Below are positions 1 to 8,692 of a DNA stretch of 64,000 nt, one piece after another. The notes below the pieces were generated by a model. That model saw nothing but the letters and a program-made list of their open reading frames with translations, made no database searches and was not told where the DNA came from. Both the position numbers and the translations under genes were made by a program. Location of the stretch: NCBI RefSeq assembly GCF_900114995.1, contig NZ_FOUX01000006.1, positions 558,001 through 622,000 on the forward strand. Direction: 5' to 3'. The DNA is from Chitinophaga sp. YR627. Its GTDB lineage: Bacteria; Bacteroidota; Bacteroidia; Chitinophagales; Chitinophagaceae. Position 1 is the first letter of the stretch. Every line of letters starts with the position of its first letter.

Positions 1-516
1 ATGCGCACCATGTATCTCAACCGTATCAAATCCCAGTCTTTTGGCATCAGCTGCTGCATCGCCAAAAGCTTTAATAGTATCAGCAATGTCTTTTTCTGAC
101 ATCGCATGACCATTGGTGTTTTCTGGCCTGTTCAGACCTGAAGGACCTTCAAAAGGTGTCAGCGGGGTCCAGCCGGAATGATGGTTATCCATGATACCCT
201 GGTGCCAGATCTGAGGACCCATTGCACCACCGGCAGCATGTACCCCATTGATCACTTTCTGCCAGCCACCCAGGGAAATGTCACCGTGAAAACGAGGGAT
301 GTTTGGATCAGCGGAAGACGCCGGACGGTTGATCACCGTTCCTTCAGATAAGATCAATCCCACTTCTCCTGCAGCACGACGCTGATAATATGCGGCCACA
401 TCGTCTCCCGGTACGCCGTTTGGTGAAAATGACCGCGTCATAGGGGCCATTACGATTCTGTTTTTTATGTTCAGCGACTTAAGGCTGAATGGCTTAAATA
501 AGCTCAGATTACTCAT
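1..516 (-). CDS. Old yellow enzyme family NADH:flavin oxidoreductase (5' part)
   Basis: Only the first 172 codons lie in the window; the gene runs off its left edge. The reading frame opens with MSNLSLFKPFSLKSLNIKNR and continues with the FMN-binding (beta/alpha)8 start typical of old yellow enzymes: an APMTRS segment near residue 25, GLILSEGT near residue 57, and the conserved EIHGAH segment right at the edge, whose histidine is the usual substrate-anchoring residue. Family members reduce activated C=C bonds (enones, nitro compounds) with NAD(P)H in the cytoplasm; the actual substrate cannot be told. A good Bacteroidota promoter lies 44 bases upstream of the start codon, so it is probably transcribed alone or as the first gene of a leftward unit. 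Confidence 0.9.
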   Translation of the reverse strand, partial: MSNLSLFKPFSLKSLNIKNRIVMAPMTRSFSPNGVPGDDVAAYYQRRAAGEVGLILSEGTVINRPASSADPNIPRFHGDISLGGWQKVINGVHAAGGAMGPQIWHQGIMDNHHSGWTPLTPFEGPSGLNRPENTNGHAMSEKDIADTIKAFGDAAADAKRLGFDTVEIHGAH

Positions 517-559
517 GTTTGTCTACGTTTTTGTTTACGTTGTCTACGGATCTCTGATG

Positions 560-589
560 CAAAGATATCGGAGAATTCCGAAATGCCAA
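560..589 (-). promoter_or_regulatory. Bacteroidota-type promoter of the old yellow enzyme gene
   Basis: Reading the minus strand, TTG (589-587) is followed by exactly 19 bases and then TATCTTTG (567-560), which matches the Bacteroidota -33 TTTG/TTG and -7 TAnnTTTG elements with the usual spacing. The start codon of the old yellow enzyme gene is at 516. This is the cleanest promoter match in the window. Confidence 0.65.
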
Positions 590-704
590 TAATATTTTAC
601 CTCTTCCTGACCGTTCCAAAGCCCGGGAAAAATGGTTTTTTCTCCCCGAAACCCCAGTGTTTATTCGCTCTCAGGGCTGATTTGTACCATTAAAACGCCA
701 TTAT

Positions 705-764
705 ACCGCTATTACGCCGTTATTTGTCCGCTTCCAGGCGAAGAACATACGGTGTAATAGCGGT
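705..764. repeat. Inverted repeat in the 517-1092 intergenic gap
   Basis: The gap of about 575 bases between the old yellow enzyme gene and the protease holds no convincing gene; an 81-codon minus-strand frame at 701-946 has no family resemblance. It contains one clear dyad: ACCGCTATTACGCCGT (705-720) and its complement at 749-764, 15 of 16 positions matching, with a 28-base loop. Further short copies of the ATTACnCCG word lie around it (700-770), giving a locally repetitive patch. Function unknown; a protein-binding dyad or a decayed repeat element are both possible. Confidence 0.5.
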
Positions 765-1092
765 GTAATAAGGGGATAATGCGAAGAAATGACCCTGAAC
801 AGCCAGCTACATAAGGGCTTTATTGAATGTGAGTTTAAACTTTGATTTATAGCAAAAAAATTGTAGTTTGGTATAGAGGATAACAAGCCCCAGAACAACA
901 TTAAAAAAGTCCTCAGACGGAAACAGTTAACACCCCAAAAAATCACATTCAGATGAATCCCTCCTCATCCCCCGTTACGCGTCACGCGCACGCGCATACG
1001 CAGTTGTTACAATTGCGTGAACAATCTTACCGGACAGATTGCGTTATTACGCAAAGAACTCGGTATTTTCAGCACCCTTAAAAACGCTTAGC

Positions 1093-2166
1093 ATGAAATC
1101 AACAGAAGAACTGCATCGGGAAAACGAATTGATCCGGGACCTGCTGAAGAACGGAATAGAAGAACTGTTACTGAAGATCCCCGGTGTACACCACGTCAGC
1201 ATTGGTTTGAAAGAAACCGGCGGCCGCGTCACAGATCAGCTCTGCATCCGGATCTATGTGGAAGAAAAGAAAGACCACAGCGAATTGCATGCACACGAAG
1301 TACTGCCTTCCGAGATCAATGGCATTCCTACGGACGTGAACATCGTTCACGGCTTCCGGGCCTGTCTGGATGAAAATAAGTACCGTCCTGTTAAAGGCGG
1401 CATCCAGGTTACCAACCGGATCATCGTCCGCGATGAAGAAAACTTCGGTACGGAAGTCGCACATGGTACCCTGGGCTGCCTGGCCCGTAGAAACAAGGAC
1501 GGCAAACCGGTACTATTGAGCAATTGTCATGTACTGATGGCTAATTCCGCGAAACCAGGAGATATGGTCTATCAGCCCGCACCGGGAGTCATTCCCGAAA
1601 TGTCTGACAAAGAACTGCCATTCCATCCCACAGATGATAAGAATGCCATCGGCCGGATCGTAAAAGGTATCATCAATGAAAGGGTAGATGCCGCTATCGC
1701 AGAAGTAGATGATACTGCTATCAGTCGGTCAGCTGAAAATGAGATCAACGGACTAAGTATTGACGGTATGCCCAGATATAATGGTATCGTCGGCATGGGC
1801 GTGGCACTCGCAGGTCAGATCGTTTTTAAGGTAGGAGAAGTCTCCGGACGTACTGAAGGCAGGGTCGTAGATATCAATTATCCGGCTACCACTTTCCCGA
1901 TAGAAGGCAAAGAACATACCTTCAGGGGCCAGATCGCCATCCAGCCGGTCGATCCTACACATCATTTCTCCGAAAAGGGAGACTCAGGTGCCGTGATCGT
2001 CGATAAAGAAAGCAGGATCATCGGATTGATGTTCGCCAACAACGGCGATTCCCAGCCACAGATCACATTAGCCAATCACATTGCAGATGTTACAGAAGAA
2101 ATGGATATCAGTATCCAGCTGACCCCTGTAGGGGCGGACGCTATGGAGACTTTAATTAAGAATTAA
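1093..2166 (+). CDS. Trypsin-fold (S1-like) serine protease, Nal1-like
   Basis: A 357-residue protein without an obvious signal peptide. Residues 20-85 form a small N-terminal domain (IPGVHHVSIGLKE, then a VRVYV-like strand) often seen in front of bacterial trypsin-like proteases related to plant Nal1. The chymotrypsin fold follows with a full triad: His146 in LLSNCHVLM, Asp199 in NERVDAAIAEV and Ser298 in GDSGAVIVD. I chose the ATG at 1093; an upstream TTG at 1039 in the same frame would add 18 residues that look unlike protein. It is followed by a large hairpin shared with the convergent regulator gene. Cytoplasmic or non-classically exported; the substrate is unknown. Confidence 0.8.
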   Translation: MKSTEELHRENELIRDLLKNGIEELLLKIPGVHHVSIGLKETGGRVTDQLCIRIYVEEKKDHSELHAHEVLPSEINGIPTDVNIVHGFRACLDENKYRPVKGGIQVTNRIIVRDEENFGTEVAHGTLGCLARRNKDGKPVLLSNCHVLMANSAKPGDMVYQPAPGVIPEMSDKELPFHPTDDKNAIGRIVKGIINERVDAAIAEVDDTAISRSAENEINGLSIDGMPRYNGIVGMGVALAGQIVFKVGEVSGRTEGRVVDINYPATTFPIEGKEHTFRGQIAIQPVDPTHHFSEKGDSGAVIVDKESRIIGLMFANNGDSQPQITLANHIADVTEEMDISIQLTPVGADAMETLIKN

Positions 2167-2170
2167 AAAT

Positions 2171-2239
2171 TAAGAATTAAGAATTGCAATGCAGCGAATG
2201 ATTACGCAATCTCCGCTGCATTACAATTCTTAATTCTTA
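2171..2239. repeat. Long inverted repeat / bidirectional terminator
   Basis: Arms of 26 bases (2171-2196 and 2214-2239) are complementary at 25 positions around a 17-base loop, with further AT-rich pairing outward to about 2260. The arms are built from the word TTAAGAA repeated twice and end in GCAGCG. It lies between the convergent protease and Lrp-type genes, so it can terminate both. A related element, with AATTAGG in place of AATTAAG, lies at 12239-12364 on the other side of the pyrimidine block. Confidence 0.75.
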
Positions 2240-2250
2240 ATTGATAATTT

Positions 2251-2736
2251 TTAATTTTTCAACAGCCCCAAATCTGGCTGCGCATACTTATATACCTTAA
2301 AATAAAGTGTCGTCTTCGTCTGATACACTCCCTCCAGTTTGGACAACTCGTTCACAAATTCCAGCAGGTGATCATTATCCCTGCACATCACATTTACTTC
2401 GAGGTCGTAAGCCCCGGAGGTCATTGCCAGAAAACTCACTTCCGGCATAACGGCAATCTGTTGCGCCACCGCATCTTTTAACGTAGCCGGTCTTACATAG
2501 ACCGCAATATGTGCATAAGAACGAAAGCCTACCTTATCCGGATCAACCCTGCCCACAATATTAATAGTCCCTTCTTCAATCAGCCGGTTAAAACGGGTAC
2601 GGATCGTTCCAATGGATACGTGCAGCTTTTCAGCAATGACTGTAAAGGAGATCCTGCCATCCTGTTGCAGGTAAGTCAGAATAGAGAAATCCAGGTCGTC
2701 AAGGGGCGTTTTGTAGGCTGATTTAGTTTTTCCCAT
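2251..2736 (-). CDS. Lrp/AsnC family transcriptional regulator
   Basis: A 161-residue protein with the standard two-part Lrp layout: an N-terminal winged helix (residues 12-70, starting LDDLDFSILTYLQQDGR, recognition helix around VSIGTIRTRFNRL) and a C-terminal RAM/effector domain (residues 80-152) with AVMPEVSFLAMTSGAYDLEV. It is transcribed divergently from the pyrimidine operon across 140 bases containing a Lrp-sized dyad, so it most likely controls that operon in response to a pyrimidine, beta-alanine or similar ligand, and itself. Its role as activator or repressor cannot be read from the sequence. Confidence 0.9.
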   Translation of the reverse strand: MGKTKSAYKTPLDDLDFSILTYLQQDGRISFTVIAEKLHVSIGTIRTRFNRLIEEGTINIVGRVDPDKVGFRSYAHIAVYVRPATLKDAVAQQIAVMPEVSFLAMTSGAYDLEVNVMCRDNDHLLEFVNELSKLEGVYQTKTTLYFKVYKYAQPDLGLLKN

Positions 2737-2793
2737 TTCTCTTAAATATATAGGTGAGGAGTTAAAAGGGCTACTTGCAGAAATGTTAGAAAA

Positions 2794-2808
2794 TACATAC
2801 TAAATGTA
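2794..2808. promoter_or_regulatory. Candidate operator for the Lrp-type regulator
   Basis: TACAT-ACTAA-ATGTA is a perfect 5+5 dyad of 15 bp in the 140-base divergent region between the regulator (start 2736) and the operon (start 2877). Lrp/AsnC sites are typically 15-bp AT-rich imperfect palindromes, so size, composition and position fit. No clear TAnnTTTG box was found on the operon side. Confidence 0.35.
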
Positions 2809-2876
2809 CAGATTTTTCAGTAAATTAAGGGTATCGTATAAAATAATGCACCCATAACCCAAACTCCCCAAAGCAT

Positions 2877-4334
2877 ATGAAGTACGAACGGGTCAGGAAC
2901 TTTGTTAATGGAAGTTTTAAAGAAGTATCATCTCAACGGACACTGCCTGTCATATCACCAACAGACGGCTCCTTGTTAGCTGAAATGCCATGCTCCACCG
3001 CAGCCGATCTGGATGAAGCCGTACAGGCCGCAAAAGCAGCATTCCCGGGCTGGAGTAAAACGCCCATCAAAGAAAGAGTACAGGTCTTCTTTCGCTATAA
3101 ATACCTGCTGGAACAACACCTGCAGGGATTGGCCGCACTGGTCAGTGAAGAAAACGGGAAGACCATGGGTGAGGCGATCGCAGAGGTAGAGAAATGTATC
3201 GAACTGACAGAATTCGCCACCTCCTTACCGCAGCTGATCGCCGGGGAAATCCTGGAAGTAAGCGCCGGCGTCGAATGCCGTACCTCGCATGTGCCACTGG
3301 GGATAGTCGCCTCTATCGTACCCTTTAATTTTCCTGCGATGGTGCCTAACTGGACCATCCCCAATGCTATCGCCCTGGGTAATTGCCTGATCATGAAACC
3401 ATCGGAAAAAGTACCGCTCAGTCTGGGGATCATCGCCCGTTTACTGAAAGAAGCAGGTCTCCCGAATGGGGTACTCAATATCGTCAATGGCGACAGTGAA
3501 ATTGTCAACGCCATCTGCGATCATCCGGATATAGAAGCCGTCTCTTTTGTGGGCTCCACAAAGATTGCCAAAATAGTATATCAGCGGGCAACACAACACC
3601 TGAAACGTTGTCTCGCATTAGGCGGTGCCAAGAATCACTTACTGGTATTACCGGATGCAAAACCAGGTATGACAGCGCAGAATGTCGCCGCTTCTATGAG
3701 CGGTTGCGCCGGACAACGTTGTATGGCAGCATCTGCCATGATCGGGGTCGGAGCCGTGGATCATATCGTTGATCTCGTATGCGAAGAGGCCAGAAAGATC
3801 GTACCCGGACAAAACCTGGGCGCTGTCATCAGTAAAGAATCAAAGGAAAGGATCGAAAAATATATTACTGAAGCCGAAGCACAGGGCGCACGTATTCTTG
3901 TGGACGGTCGGAATGTACAGGTAGCAGGTAAAGAAAACGGTACCTATGTCGGCCCTACAGTGATCGATTATGTAACCGCTGATATGGCGGTTGCCCGCGA
4001 AGAGATCTTCGGGCCTGTTATTAGTATCATGCGCACCGAAACCGTAGATGAAGCGCTCCGCATTGAAAATGCCAACCCCTACGGCAATGCGGCTTCCGTT
4101 TTTACACAGAACGGAGGCATGGCCCGCTATATCGCTGAAAGGGCCAGCGCCGGCATGATCGGCGTAAATGTAGGTGTGCCCGTTCCCCGCGAACCCTTCT
4201 CTTTTGGCGGATGGAATGAAAGTAAGTTCGGCGTTGGTGATATCACCGGAAAAAGCTCCATAGAATTCTGGACCAGGTTGAAGAAAAGTACGACCAAATG
4301 GAACCCTGAAGAAGGCGTTAACTGGATGAGTTAA
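2877..4334 (+). CDS. mmsA: CoA-acylating (methyl)malonate-semialdehyde dehydrogenase
   Basis: A 485-residue aldehyde dehydrogenase close to MmsA in length. It has the oxyanion asparagine in PFNFPAMVP (Asn151), the cofactor-binding SFVGSTKIAK segment (residues 223-232) and the catalytic cysteine in AGQRCMAAS (Cys282). MmsA enzymes convert methylmalonate or malonate semialdehyde, CoA and NAD+ to propionyl- or acetyl-CoA plus CO2 in the cytoplasm. In this operon the substrates would be the semialdehydes formed from beta-aminoisobutyrate (thymine) and beta-alanine (uracil), which makes it the last step. First gene of the operon; 18 bases separate it from the aminotransferase. Confidence 0.93.
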   Translation: MKYERVRNFVNGSFKEVSSQRTLPVISPTDGSLLAEMPCSTAADLDEAVQAAKAAFPGWSKTPIKERVQVFFRYKYLLEQHLQGLAALVSEENGKTMGEAIAEVEKCIELTEFATSLPQLIAGEILEVSAGVECRTSHVPLGIVASIVPFNFPAMVPNWTIPNAIALGNCLIMKPSEKVPLSLGIIARLLKEAGLPNGVLNIVNGDSEIVNAICDHPDIEAVSFVGSTKIAKIVYQRATQHLKRCLALGGAKNHLLVLPDAKPGMTAQNVAASMSGCAGQRCMAASAMIGVGAVDHIVDLVCEEARKIVPGQNLGAVISKESKERIEKYITEAEAQGARILVDGRNVQVAGKENGTYVGPTVIDYVTADMAVAREEIFGPVISIMRTETVDEALRIENANPYGNAASVFTQNGGMARYIAERASAGMIGVNVGVPVPREPFSFGGWNESKFGVGDITGKSSIEFWTRLKKSTTKWNPEEGVNWMS

Positions 4335-4352
4335 CATTATTGACTACAAAAA

Positions 4353-5714
4353 ATGGCTGTTATGCCGGAAGCAAAGACATTATCACATGCCCAGGAGATC
4401 ATCCAGGATAATCTGGATTATACATTATTCTCGTGGAGCAAACAGAAAGGTATCAGCCCCATCGCGGTGAAATACGCTGCCGGGGTATATCTCTATGACT
4501 ATGATGATAAACGTTATCTGGACTTTTCATCAGGCCTGATCAACGTTAACATCGGCCACGGTCACCCACGGGTGACTGCGGCCGTTATGAAACAGATGCA
4601 GGAAGTCAGCTACGTTACGCCGGGATGTGTAACAGAAGCGCGTGGTCAGCTGGGACGTAAACTCGCTGAGATCACACCTGGCAATCTGCAAAAGACATTG
4701 TTTACCGTATGCGGCGCCAGCGCGATAGAGAATGCTGTCAAGCTGGCCAGACTATATACCGGCAGACATAAGATCATCGCCCGCTATCGTGCCTTTCACG
4801 GGGCCTCCTACGCAGCCATGACCGCCGGAGGGGATCCGCGTAAACTGCCGCATGATTCGCAACAGACGCCTAACTTTGTGCATGTGGAAGACCCATACTG
4901 CTATCGCTGCCCCTTCGGAAAAGAGATCACTTCCTGCAACCGCGAGTGTGTCAGCCACGTAGAAAGGGTCATCCAGTTCGAAGGACCGGAAAATGTAGCT
5001 GCTATCCTGATGGAAGGGGAAAGTGGTTCTTCGGGTTGTATTAAGTATCCGCCTGACTATCTGCAAAAAATCCGTGCGATCTGTGATAAATATGGCATCT
5101 TGCTGATCATGGATGAGGTCATGAGCGGATTCGGCAGAACAGGTAAATGGTTTGCCTGCGAACTGCACAACGTGGTACCCGATATGATCGCTACCGCAAA
5201 AGGAATTACCGCCGGATATATACCTTTGGGCGCTTTGATCGTTAGTGATACAATAGCCGCGCATTTCGATGATAAAACACTCTGGCTGGGATTGACCTAT
5301 TCCGCTCATCCCGTTGCCTGCGCAGCTGGTGTGGAAGTGCTGAAGATCTATGAAGATGAACACCTGATAGAAAATGCCGCCGATATGGGCCTGTATATCG
5401 AAAGAGAAGTAGAAGCCATGAAACTGCATCACCCCTGTATCGGTGACTTCCGTAATACCGGACTCTTAGGGTGTATCGAACTGGTAAAGAACCGCGAGAC
5501 AAAAGAACCAATGGTGCCTTTCAACGCCAAACCGGAAGAAATGGCGGTTATGAACAGGGTCGCCGCACGACTGAAACAACTGGGTATGTACGCCTTTGTG
5601 CGCTGGAATTATGTATTCATCGCACCGCCGCTGAGCATTACCAGAACACAGGTGGACGAAGGACTGGCCATGATAGATGATGCACTGTCTATTGCAGATG
5701 AATATGTGACCTGA
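4353..5714 (+). CDS. Class III aminotransferase, beta-alanine/beta-aminoisobutyrate type
   Basis: A 453-residue PLP enzyme of the class III (omega) aminotransferase family. LIMDEVMSGFGRTGKW holds the PLP-ring aspartate (Asp254) and ATAKGITAGYIPLG holds the Schiff-base lysine (Lys283). Residues 182-199 contain four cysteines (CYRCPFG...SCNREC), a feature of the subgroup that includes alanine-glyoxylate and 3-amino-2-methylpropionate-pyruvate aminotransferases. In context it should transfer the amino group of beta-alanine and beta-aminoisobutyrate to pyruvate or 2-oxoglutarate, delivering the semialdehyde to MmsA just upstream. Specificity is inferred from the operon rather than from residues. 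Confidence 0.88.
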   Translation: MAVMPEAKTLSHAQEIIQDNLDYTLFSWSKQKGISPIAVKYAAGVYLYDYDDKRYLDFSSGLINVNIGHGHPRVTAAVMKQMQEVSYVTPGCVTEARGQLGRKLAEITPGNLQKTLFTVCGASAIENAVKLARLYTGRHKIIARYRAFHGASYAAMTAGGDPRKLPHDSQQTPNFVHVEDPYCYRCPFGKEITSCNRECVSHVERVIQFEGPENVAAILMEGESGSSGCIKYPPDYLQKIRAICDKYGILLIMDEVMSGFGRTGKWFACELHNVVPDMIATAKGITAGYIPLGALIVSDTIAAHFDDKTLWLGLTYSAHPVACAAGVEVLKIYEDEHLIENAADMGLYIEREVEAMKLHHPCIGDFRNTGLLGCIELVKNRETKEPMVPFNAKPEEMAVMNRVAARLKQLGMYAFVRWNYVFIAPPLSITRTQVDEGLAMIDDALSIADEYVT

Positions 5715-5762
5715 TAACATCCGGCCAACGCCGATCTCATAAATACCTGTAATCTGACATAC

Positions 5763-7286
5763 ATGACAGACCACGAAGACATCAGCCAAAATGTATCCCG
5801 CTCTGCACTCTATAGCGAGGACTTAGCCCCGGTGCCGCCGTCCGCAAGGACCTGGAATACCTGGAACTATGCCAGTCTATGGATCAGCATGAGCCTCTGT
5901 ATCCCTACCTATATGCTGGCCAGTTCACTTATCGAAGGTGGTATGAACTGGTGGCAGGCCATCCTCACCATCTTTGCCGGTAATACCGTTGTATTGATCC
6001 CGATGATATTAAATGGACACGCCGGTGCCAAATACGGTATTCCTTTCCCGGTATTTGCCAGGGCAAGTTTTGGTACACAAGGGGCCAATATCCCCGCCAT
6101 GTTACGTGCCATCGTAGCCTGCGGATGGTTTGGTATTCAGACCTGGATCGGTGGTTTCGCCCTGTATCAGATGCTGCAGTTATGGATACCTGGTCTGGCA
6201 ACATTGCCGGCCGTATTTCCTGCTTCCTTCGGACTCGCCTCCGGCCCCGCCATTTGTTTCCTGCTCTTCTGGCTATTGAACATGTATATCGTATACCTGG
6301 GTATCGACAGTATCCGCAAATTACTGGTCTTTAAAGCCATTTTTCTGCCGGTAGCTGTACTGGCATTGCTATTTTGGGCAATTAACGCTGTAGAAGGCGG
6401 ATTAGGCCCTATTCTGACACAACCATCCCGCTTTTCCTCAGACGCCGCTTTCTGGGCATTCTTTGTACCCGGACTGACAGGTATGGTCGGCTTCTGGGCA
6501 ACACTGTCCCTTAATATCCCGGACTTCACCCGATATGCTGTTAATCAGCGTGCACAGATCAAAGGACAGGCTTTGGGATTACCTCCTTCCATGACCCTGT
6601 TCTCTTTTATCGGTGTAGTCGTAACCTCAGCCACCACCATCGTATATGGTACCACTATCTGGGATCCGGTCGTACTGGCAGGTAAGTTTGAAAATAAAAT
6701 ACTCGTAAGCATCGCTATGATAGCGGTAGCTATCTCCACCCTGGCCACCAACATCGCTGCGAATATTATCAGTCCGGCGAATGACTTCGCTAACCTCGCT
6801 CCGCAAAAGATCAACTTCCGTACAGGAGGTTATATCACCGGTATCATCGGTATCCTGATCTTCCCCTGGAAACTGGTCGCTGATCCTACCGGATACATCT
6901 TTACCTGGCTGGTGGGTTATTCCAGCTTACTGGGACCCGTAGGGGGCATTATGATCGCCGATTATTACCTGGTGAGAAAACAACAGCTGCAGGTGGCAGC
7001 ATTGTACGACCCGAAAGGACAATACAGTTTCACCAACGGCTTTAACCGCTACGCCATGCTGGCCCTGGTATTAGGCATCGTACCCAATATCCCCGGTTTT
7101 CTGACCACCATTAAGGTCATTCCACCGGACGCCGTACCGGCCTGGATCACACAATTATACAGCTACGCATGGTTTGTAGGTTTCTTTGTATCAGGCATCA
7201 GCTATTACCTCATCATGCGTTCTTATAGTATCATTACCACTACCGGAACCAATAAACAGGGAGTCAATTATGTCACTGCTGATTAA
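5763..7286 (+). CDS. NCS1 family nucleobase/hydantoin:cation symporter
   Basis: A 507-residue inner-membrane protein with about twelve hydrophobic segments. The N-terminal signature RTWNTWNYASLWI followed by the glycine-rich EGGMNWWQAI and GIPFPVFARASFG stretches is diagnostic of nucleobase:cation symporter-1 proteins (Mhp1, PucI, allantoin/uracil permeases). It sits inside the pyrimidine operon, so uracil, thymine, dihydropyrimidines or hydantoins are the likely cargo. Its last 17 bases overlap the start of the dihydropyrimidinase gene, which indicates translational coupling. Confidence 0.9.
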   Translation: MTDHEDISQNVSRSALYSEDLAPVPPSARTWNTWNYASLWISMSLCIPTYMLASSLIEGGMNWWQAILTIFAGNTVVLIPMILNGHAGAKYGIPFPVFARASFGTQGANIPAMLRAIVACGWFGIQTWIGGFALYQMLQLWIPGLATLPAVFPASFGLASGPAICFLLFWLLNMYIVYLGIDSIRKLLVFKAIFLPVAVLALLFWAINAVEGGLGPILTQPSRFSSDAAFWAFFVPGLTGMVGFWATLSLNIPDFTRYAVNQRAQIKGQALGLPPSMTLFSFIGVVVTSATTIVYGTTIWDPVVLAGKFENKILVSIAMIAVAISTLATNIAANIISPANDFANLAPQKINFRTGGYITGIIGILIFPWKLVADPTGYIFTWLVGYSSLLGPVGGIMIADYYLVRKQQLQVAALYDPKGQYSFTNGFNRYAMLALVLGIVPNIPGFLTTIKVIPPDAVPAWITQLYSYAWFVGFFVSGISYYLIMRSYSIITTTGTNKQGVNYVTAD

Positions 7287-8652
7287 AAACGGAAGGGTTA
7301 TCACCGCTACAGATGATTATCAGGCGGATATACTGGTGCAGGGAGAAAAGATCGTTGCCATCGGAAAAGATCTGCCTGCCCATGACGCTGAGATCATCGA
7401 TGCCAGCGGTCTGCTTGTGATGCCGGGTGGCATCGACCCGCACGTCCACCTGGATATGCCCTTCATGGGCACCTTTTCCAGTGATACGCATGAAACAGGC
7501 ACACGCGCCGCCCTGCATGGCGGTACGACCACCGTCATCGACTTCGTGTTACAGAAACAGGGACATTCCCTGCGGGAAGCTTTGGATGAATGGAATAGCA
7601 GAGCGTCCGGAACAGCTGTAGGTGACTATAGCTTTCACATGGCAGTCACTGATTTCAATCCGGATACCAAAGCGGAAATAAAAACCATGGTGGAACAGGA
7701 AGGCATCACTTCCTTCAAAACCTTTATGGCTTATAAAGGCGCCCTGATGATCGACGACCGCCAGATGACAGATCTGATGCAGGAAGTACGGCAACAGGGA
7801 GGCATGGTCACTGTCCATGCTACCAACGGCGATGTGATCGATTACCTGGTGGCGAAACACGTAGCAGAAGGAAAGACGTCTCCGCTGTATCATTATCTGT
7901 CTCAGCCGGAAGTGACCGAAGCCGAGGCCTCCGCCCGTTTTACCGATCTTGCTAATTATACAGGCTGTCCTGGTTACATCGTACACATGACCTGCGAAGG
8001 GGCGCTCAACGCTGTACGCAATGCGACCCGCAGAAACCAGAAAGTATATGTAGAGACCTGCATCCAGTACCTGCTCCTGGATGCCTCAAAATATGACCAG
8101 GGCTTTGAAAGCGCTAAGTGGGTCATGAGTCCGCCATTGCGCGAAGCGAAAGACCAGGAAACGCTCTGGGCAGGGATTAATCAGGGCCTTGTCAACATTG
8201 TAGCGACAGACCATTGTCCGTTTATGTGGGAACAGAAACTAATGGGCAAAGACAACTTTGCAAAGATCCCCAACGGCCATCCCGCTATTGAAAATAGAAT
8301 GGAACTGCTCTTCAGCGAAGGTGTCAATAAAAACAGGATCAGCCTCAATAAATATGTTGAGGTGGCCTGTACTAATCCGGCGAAGATCTTTGGCATGTTC
8401 CCCAAAAAAGGAACGATCGCCATCGGCAGTGATGCCGATATTATTCTCTTCGATCCAAAGGAACAACATACTATCTCAGCGGCTACACATCATATGAACG
8501 TAGATTATTCTGCTTACGAAGGCTGGCCGCTCACAGGCAGGGTGAAAACCGTGCTGCTCAGAGGAAAGGTCGCTGTTGATAAAGGCGAATGCCTCGTCCC
8601 CAAAGGATATGGACAATTTATAAAACGCAATAAGGTCAGCGGGAAAATATGA
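7270..8652 (+). CDS. hydA: Dihydropyrimidinase / D-hydantoinase
   Basis: A 460-residue amidohydrolase that opens the ring of 5,6-dihydrouracil and dihydrothymine to N-carbamoyl-beta-amino acids. The binuclear metal site is intact: His58 and His60 in GGIDPHVHLD, the carboxylatable Lys150 in TSFKTFMAYKG, His183 in VHATNGD, His239 in VHMTCEG and Asp314 in VATDHCPF. The ATG at 7270 is preceded by AGGGAG, one of the few Shine-Dalgarno-like sites here, and gives the normal family N-terminus MSLLIKNGRVI; the frame stays open 28 codons further upstream inside the transporter gene. Cytoplasmic. Confidence 0.95.
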   Translation: MSLLIKNGRVITATDDYQADILVQGEKIVAIGKDLPAHDAEIIDASGLLVMPGGIDPHVHLDMPFMGTFSSDTHETGTRAALHGGTTTVIDFVLQKQGHSLREALDEWNSRASGTAVGDYSFHMAVTDFNPDTKAEIKTMVEQEGITSFKTFMAYKGALMIDDRQMTDLMQEVRQQGGMVTVHATNGDVIDYLVAKHVAEGKTSPLYHYLSQPEVTEAEASARFTDLANYTGCPGYIVHMTCEGALNAVRNATRRNQKVYVETCIQYLLLDASKYDQGFESAKWVMSPPLREAKDQETLWAGINQGLVNIVATDHCPFMWEQKLMGKDNFAKIPNGHPAIENRMELLFSEGVNKNRISLNKYVEVACTNPAKIFGMFPKKGTIAIGSDADIILFDPKEQHTISAATHHMNVDYSAYEGWPLTGRVKTVLLRGKVAVDKGECLVPKGYGQFIKRNKVSGKI

Positions 8653-8692
8653 TCCTTACAACTGACCATTCATTACCCTAAAACAGATCCCC

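Noticed and set aside
701..946. 81-codon minus-strand frame in the first gap
   Set aside because: No family pattern, spans the inverted repeat, and composition looks like non-coding DNA.
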